The translations under genes were made by a program, and so were the position numbers. Below, piece after piece: positions 7,241 through 10,471 of a DNA stretch of 10,471 nucleotides (positions within the stretch are counted from its first letter, which is position 1; each line of letters opens with the position of its first letter). Under the pieces are notes generated by a model that had not been told where the DNA came from, did not search any database, and was given only the letters and a program-made list of their open reading frames with translations. The DNA comes from UBA6770 sp965661115 (lineage in GTDB: Bacteria > Bacteroidota > Bacteroidia > Flavobacteriales_G > Salibacteraceae): NCBI GenBank assembly GCA_965661115.1, contig CBFICO010000087.1:1-10471 (forward strand), given 5' to 3'.

Positions 7241-7267
7241 GAGATTCCCGTCTTCACGGGAATAACG
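7241..7267. repeat. REP-like palindromic element, copy 2
   Basis: GAGATTCCCG, TCTTCA, CGGGAATAACG. Here the arms ATTCCCGT (7244-7251) and ACGGGAAT (7256-7263) pair perfectly over 8 bp around a CTTC loop. Compared with copy 1 the inner pairs changed from G-T and C-G to G-C and T-A, so the fold is kept. It sits in the 69-bp gap between two convergent genes and may limit read-through from either side, though no T run follows. Confidence 0.75.
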
Positions 7268-7287
7268 GTATGAATAAATTACTTCTA

Positions 7288-7866
7288 CTACTTCGGCTCA
7301 AAAATGGACTCGTTGTAATTCTTAGGGTATTTGGCTACTTCCGAAGAGTAATAATCTTGAATCACCTTCATATCTGTATTAAAATCACCTATAGGGTAAA
7401 CCACTTTACCAAAACCTAGTCTACGGTTTTTATAGTCCATTATACCTAAAATGATTGGTAAACCTGTTTCTATGGCAGTATAGTAAAAACCTGTTTTCCA
7501 TCGCTTAACCCTACTTCTGGTTCCTTCTGGTGGAAATAGTAAGTAGATTTCATCACTTTCTTTTATGAGCTTTTTAAGATTTGCTGTTAATTCGTTCTTT
7601 TTGGATCGATCTACAGGAATACCTCCCGTCCAATAAAACAAGTACTTAAGCGGAAAAAAGAAAAGAGAGTTTTTGATCAAATACCTAAAATTCTTAATCC
7701 GCATTAGGTGCAGGGCTGGAAGCGCGTATATAAAGTCCCAGTTTGAGGTATGGGGAGCACCAATTACGATAAATTTTTTACCGTGCTCTTGAATATCGTA
7801 TTCAATCTCCCAGCCTCTTGTTTTGAGAATTAGCTTGCAGAATATGTCTTTGATTGCTGTGAGCAT
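7288..7866 (-). CDS. PlsC-type 1-acyl-glycerol-3-phosphate acyltransferase family protein
   Basis: A 192-residue protein of the lysophospholipid acyltransferase (PlsC/LPLAT) superfamily, short compared with classic PlsC (about 240 residues). It would transfer an acyl chain from acyl-ACP or acyl-CoA to a lysolipid at the inner membrane. Motif I is HTSNWD at 39-44 (H-x4-D, catalytic His39 and Asp44), followed by a Phe-rich hydrophobic stretch at 60-80. Motif II-like GGIPVDRS is at 81-88, motif III FPPEGTRS at 111-118, and motif IV-like GLPIILG at 135-141. All four are present, so it should be active. The acceptor (lysophosphatidic acid, an ornithine or glycine lipid, or another) cannot be read from the sequence. 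It is monocistronic here, divergent from the BatA-like gene and sharing a compact promoter region with it. The ATG at 7866 follows a promoter box by 11 bases. Confidence 0.88.
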   Translation of the reverse strand: MLTAIKDIFCKLILKTRGWEIEYDIQEHGKKFIVIGAPHTSNWDFIYALPALHLMRIKNFRYLIKNSLFFFPLKYLFYWTGGIPVDRSKKNELTANLKKLIKESDEIYLLFPPEGTRSRVKRWKTGFYYTAIETGLPIILGIMDYKNRRLGFGKVVYPIGDFNTDMKVIQDYYSSEVAKYPKNYNESIFEPK

Positions 7867-7873
7867 AATTGAA

Positions 7874-7900
7874 GCGGCGAAATTAAATAGATTTTACCGC
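7874..7900. repeat. Imperfect palindrome over the acyltransferase promoter
   Basis: GCGG (7874-7877) pairs with CCGC (7897-7900) and AAAT (7880-7883) with ATTT (7891-7894), around a centre near 7887; two positions between the blocks are a mismatch and a wobble. It covers the -7 box at 7878-7885, so a bound protein would block that promoter. It could be chance. A separate perfect 10-bp palindrome, TATTGCAATA, lies at 7916-7925, close to the midpoint of the divergent gap. Confidence 0.35.
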
Positions 7901-7907
7901 CAACAAA
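7878..7907 (-). promoter_or_regulatory. Promoter of the acyltransferase gene
   Basis: On the minus strand, TTTG (7907-7904), an 18-bp spacer and TAATTTCG (7885-7878) fit the Bacteroidota -33/-7 pattern with one change in the -7 box (TTCG for TTTG). The start codon follows 11 bases later. Confidence 0.5.
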
Positions 7908-7942
7908 AGTTGCTTTATTGCAATATTTAATAGTTAGCCGTA

Positions 7943-7971
7943 TTGTTTAGCAGTTGATTAATTTAATTTCG
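7943..7971 (+). promoter_or_regulatory. Promoter of the BatA-like gene (and the downstream PyrC-like gene)
   Basis: TTG (7943-7945), an 18-bp spacer and TAATTTCG (7964-7971) mirror the divergent acyltransferase promoter in box sequence and spacing. The ATG at 7979 follows the -7 box by 7 bases, so the leader would be only a few bases. The PyrC-like gene at 10009 has no promoter of its own that I can see and is probably read from here. Confidence 0.5.
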
Positions 7972-7978
7972 CGCCTTA

Positions 7979-10003
7979 ATGAAATTCGTATATCCAGCAT
8001 TCCTATTTGCGCTTTTCGCGCTGGCTATCCCAATCATTATTCACTTATTCAACTTTAAAAAATTCAAGAAAGTAGCTTTTTCTAATGTTGCTTTTTTGAG
8101 GGAAATAAAACAAGAGTCCAAATCAAAATCTAGGCTCAAAGAACTACTGATTTTACTTAGCAGACTATTGGCATTCACTTTCCTTGTTTTAGCTTTTGCT
8201 CAGCCCTATCTGCCTGTAACACAAAAACAAGTTTTAGGCGGTGAAAAAGCAGTTAGCATTTACATAGACAATTCTTTTAGCATGAGTGCCAATGGTGAAG
8301 AAGGTCGTCAATTAGATGTAGCCAAACAATATGCATACAAAATATTGGATGCTTACCCTGCTGGACAGCGATTTCAGTTACTCACAAACGATTTGAGCGC
8401 AACGTCGCAGCGAAGCTATACTAAGGAAAACATTGAAACCCAGTTGGCAGAGCTCAGCACTACTCCTATCTCTATGGCGCTACCAAAGCTATTGAGGCAA
8501 CAAACCGATTGGTTTAGAGAGCAAGAGGTATCTTTTAAAGAGAGTTTTATCATAAGCGATTTTCAGGAGAGCACAAGCGGGGATTTCGCGAGTGAAATAG
8601 ACACGAGTGTAAATTACCGACTACTGAAACTAAACACCACCAGCGCAAGTAACCTTTTTGTTGACAGTGTTTGGTTGGATGCACCGAGCATCCGAAAAAA
8701 TGAAGCCATTACGGTAGGCTACCGCATTTCTAATTCAGGAACCGAAGATTTAAAAGGGGTAAGTGTTTCTTTAATCATCAACGAGCAAAATTTTGGAAAC
8801 ACGAAAGTAGACGTAAACCAAAATACTCAAACAGAAGGTTCGTTCACCTACACACCAACAGAATCGGGTTTTTACAAGGCAACTATAAAAGTTAGTGATT
8901 TTCCGATTGAAAACGACAATGAGTGGAATTTCTCTTATGAAATTGCTTCAAAAAGTAAGGTGCTAATTATAAATGAGCAAGACTCATCAAAGGCTCTAGG
9001 CAAGTTATACTCCAGTAAAAACGAATTCTTAACAACGCAAGTAAGCGTAAGCAGCCTGAATTATGCTCAGCTAAAAAACAACGATTTGGTGGTTCTGAAT
9101 AATGTCTCGTCACTGAGTAAAGGTCTTGTTTCTGAGTTAAAAACCTTTATTGAAAACGGGGGCAATGTTTGTGTTATCCCGTCATTAATTCAAAACTCTG
9201 ATAATCAATTGTTATTCGAAACCCTTGGAGTTGGAACAATTGGACCTTTAGACACCAACAATCGATCGAGCAATCAAATAAACTACAAAGACCCTTTTTA
9301 CCAAGGCGTATTCAACAAAGAAGACGAACGGATAAACTTACCTATGGTCTTCAATTTCATAAAGTGGAAAAACAGAGAACTAAACACCGCAACTACCCTA
9401 CTTTCTTTAGCCTCTGGAGGGCCCCTTTTTGTAAAATCGAACATGGGTAAAGGAAACGTGTTTGTTTGGGCAAGTAATTTATCCAACGATAACTCTAACC
9501 TTGCCGACCATTCCATTTTTGTGTTGAGCATGTATAAGATAGGGCTCTCTAATGCTTTAAACAAAGCCATTACCTATACTATTAAACCAAACCTCTATTT
9601 TGAATCGACCAGCTCCCTTGAGGTGGAATCAACTAAAATGAAAACTAAAAACAGCGAGTTTATTCCTGAATTGAGGTCATCCAATAACAAAACAAAACTT
9701 TGGCCCCATGAAAATGGCAAAAATGCTGGGTTTTATGAGCTGTATCAGAAAGACTCACTTGTTGATGTATTTGCCTTAAACTATAACAGGTCAGAATCTG
9801 AAATGAGCTACTTATCCGACGAAAAACTAAATGAGCTAACCGATGGTTTTGACAACATTGCAGCATTAGAAAATGACTTCTCTGCGTTTGAATATAATCT
9901 TGAACAATTAACCAGCGGTATAAAATATTGGAAATGGATGATTCTACTAGCTTTGCTAATGCTAGTGTTTGAAGTACTTTTGATAAAACTTTGGAAGAAT
10001 TAA
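7979..10003 (+). CDS. BatA-domain membrane protein with VWA-like domain
   Basis: A 674-residue inner-membrane protein. Residues 1-79 match the BatA N-terminal double-transmembrane domain: a first hydrophobic helix (about 5-24) ending IIHLFNF, the basic KKFKKVAFSNVAFLREIK stretch, then a second helix at 55-75. Residues 90-200 look like a VWA fold: SIYIDNSFSMSA at 93-104 has the MIDAS-type DxSxS (Asp97, Ser99, Ser101), and FIISDFQEST at 190-199 is the later strand. About 230-320 resembles a CARDB-like beta domain (GYRISNSGTEDLKGVSVSL). About 327-500 looks like a glutamine-amidotransferase-like fold with no catalytic Cys evident (FIENGGNVCVIP, GKGNVFVWAS). A final helix at 651-668 anchors the C-terminus. 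This layout (BatA, VWA, beta domain, GATase-like, TM) is common in Bacteroidota; the function is unknown. Unlike aerotolerance bat operons, no MoxR ATPase or other bat gene is adjacent. Confidence 0.85.
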   Translation: MKFVYPAFLFALFALAIPIIIHLFNFKKFKKVAFSNVAFLREIKQESKSKSRLKELLILLSRLLAFTFLVLAFAQPYLPVTQKQVLGGEKAVSIYIDNSFSMSANGEEGRQLDVAKQYAYKILDAYPAGQRFQLLTNDLSATSQRSYTKENIETQLAELSTTPISMALPKLLRQQTDWFREQEVSFKESFIISDFQESTSGDFASEIDTSVNYRLLKLNTTSASNLFVDSVWLDAPSIRKNEAITVGYRISNSGTEDLKGVSVSLIINEQNFGNTKVDVNQNTQTEGSFTYTPTESGFYKATIKVSDFPIENDNEWNFSYEIASKSKVLIINEQDSSKALGKLYSSKNEFLTTQVSVSSLNYAQLKNNDLVVLNNVSSLSKGLVSELKTFIENGGNVCVIPSLIQNSDNQLLFETLGVGTIGPLDTNNRSSNQINYKDPFYQGVFNKEDERINLPMVFNFIKWKNRELNTATTLLSLASGGPLFVKSNMGKGNVFVWASNLSNDNSNLADHSIFVLSMYKIGLSNALNKAITYTIKPNLYFESTSSLEVESTKMKTKNSEFIPELRSSNNKTKLWPHENGKNAGFYELYQKDSLVDVFALNYNRSESEMSYLSDEKLNELTDGFDNIAALENDFSAFEYNLEQLTSGIKYWKWMILLALLMLVFEVLLIKLWKN

Positions 10004-10008
10004 GCTAA

Positions 10009-10471
10009 ATGAAACTACTGATTAAAAAAGCGAAAATCTGCTATCCTGGACATAAATTACACGGTAAAAAGCAAGATCTGATCATTGAAAATGGAAAAGT
10101 AGTTTCAATAGCAAGCAGCCTAGAAAATCCAGGTAAACACCAAGAAATAAGCTCTAAAAACCTTCACCTTTCTCCAGGTTGGCTCGACCTGAAAGCAGAT
10201 TTTGGCGAACCGGGTTTTGAAGAAAAAGAAACTTTACAGTCTGGCTCCAGAGCTGCTAAAGCAGGAGGTTTTACAGGTGTTTGCATTTCACCGGATCTTA
10301 ACCCAGTTACCGATAGTAAATTGGCAGTGGAGTTCATTGTAAAAGCAGGTGAATCAAATGGAGTGAACTTATTCCCTATCGGATCGCAATCTAAAGCTGG
10401 AAAAGGAGAAGATTTAGCCGAATTGTATGACATGCACCAATCAGGTGCTGTGGCCTTTAGCAGCGGAAATA
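10009..10471 (+). CDS. Dihydroorotase-family (PyrC-like) protein, metal ligands replaced (3' partial)
   Basis: The first 154 residues are visible; the window ends inside the gene. It starts with a beta-sandwich segment (MKLLIKKAKI... DLIIENGKVVSIA) typical of dihydroorotase/amidohydrolase proteins, then LSPGWLDLKADFGEPGFEE at 54-72 and LQSGSRAAKAGGFTGVCISP at 76-95, matching the dihydroorotase core (usual form GFIDMHVHLREPG, then SGxxAAxAGGFTTVxxMPNT). The zinc-binding HxH is Lys62-Ala-Asp64 here, the substrate-contact Arg is Gly66, and the usual PNT is PDL. So the visible part is dihydroorotase-like but lacks residues needed for catalysis. By analogy with inactive PyrC homologues that act as structural partners of aspartate carbamoyltransferase, a non-catalytic role in pyrimidine synthesis is possible; this is inference. 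The ATG lies 5 bases after the stop of the BatA-like gene, so co-transcription is likely. No Shine-Dalgarno is seen. Confidence 0.82.
   Translation, partial: MKLLIKKAKICYPGHKLHGKKQDLIIENGKVVSIASSLENPGKHQEISSKNLHLSPGWLDLKADFGEPGFEEKETLQSGSRAAKAGGFTGVCISPDLNPVTDSKLAVEFIVKAGESNGVNLFPIGSQSKAGKGEDLAELYDMHQSGAVAFSSGN

Noticed and set aside
10164..10433. Minus-strand open frame of 89 codons inside the PyrC-like gene
   Set aside because: It is antisense to a frame with clear dihydroorotase-family motifs; its own translation shows no recognisable domain and no promoter box is seen before it.

Overview
The window reads as chromosome of a Bacteroidota bacterium, most likely a Flavobacteriia-type member. 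The evidence is three neighbouring genes for type IX secretion (T9SS) cargo (two with type A tails, one with a gliding-motility type B tail), a BatA-type double-transmembrane protein, an AT-rich base composition, absence of Shine-Dalgarno sequences before the starts, and repeated TAnnTTTG-like -7 promoter boxes. I see no phage, transposase, CRISPR, rRNA or tRNA sequence.

Layout. Positions 3-878 (+) hold the 3' part of a large secreted SprB-repeat protein, closed by a clear intrinsic terminator (898-924). Next is a secreted cyclophilin with a T9SS type A tail (967-1857, +). It converges, with one base between the genes, on a secreted protein with a galactose-binding-like domain, four Ig-like repeats and a type B tail (1859-3484, -). 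The chaperone clpB follows (3571-6177, -). A 270-bp divergent intergenic region (6178-6447) separates clpB from a TauE/SafE-family permease (6448-7218, +); it holds two small inverted repeats, one copy of a REP-like palindrome and two promoter candidates. A second copy of the palindrome lies after the permease gene, where it converges on a PlsC-type acyltransferase (7288-7866, -). A 112-bp divergent promoter region leads to a BatA/VWA-like membrane protein (7979-10003, +), followed after 5 bp by the 5' part of a dihydroorotase-family gene (10009 to the window end) whose metal-binding HxH motif is replaced.

How they fit together. The left third is surface and secretion: exported by Sec, then across the outer membrane by T9SS. 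The middle is cytosolic protein quality control (ClpB). The right part is inner-membrane and housekeeping: a permease, a phospholipid-type acyltransferase, a BatA-like protein and a pyrimidine-pathway homologue. I do not see one dedicated new system. The best leads are the dihydroorotase homologue with lost metal ligands, closely linked to the BatA-like gene; the paired palindromic elements around the permease; and the recurring promoter boxes 4-11 bases before start codons, which predict leaderless or nearly leaderless mRNAs.
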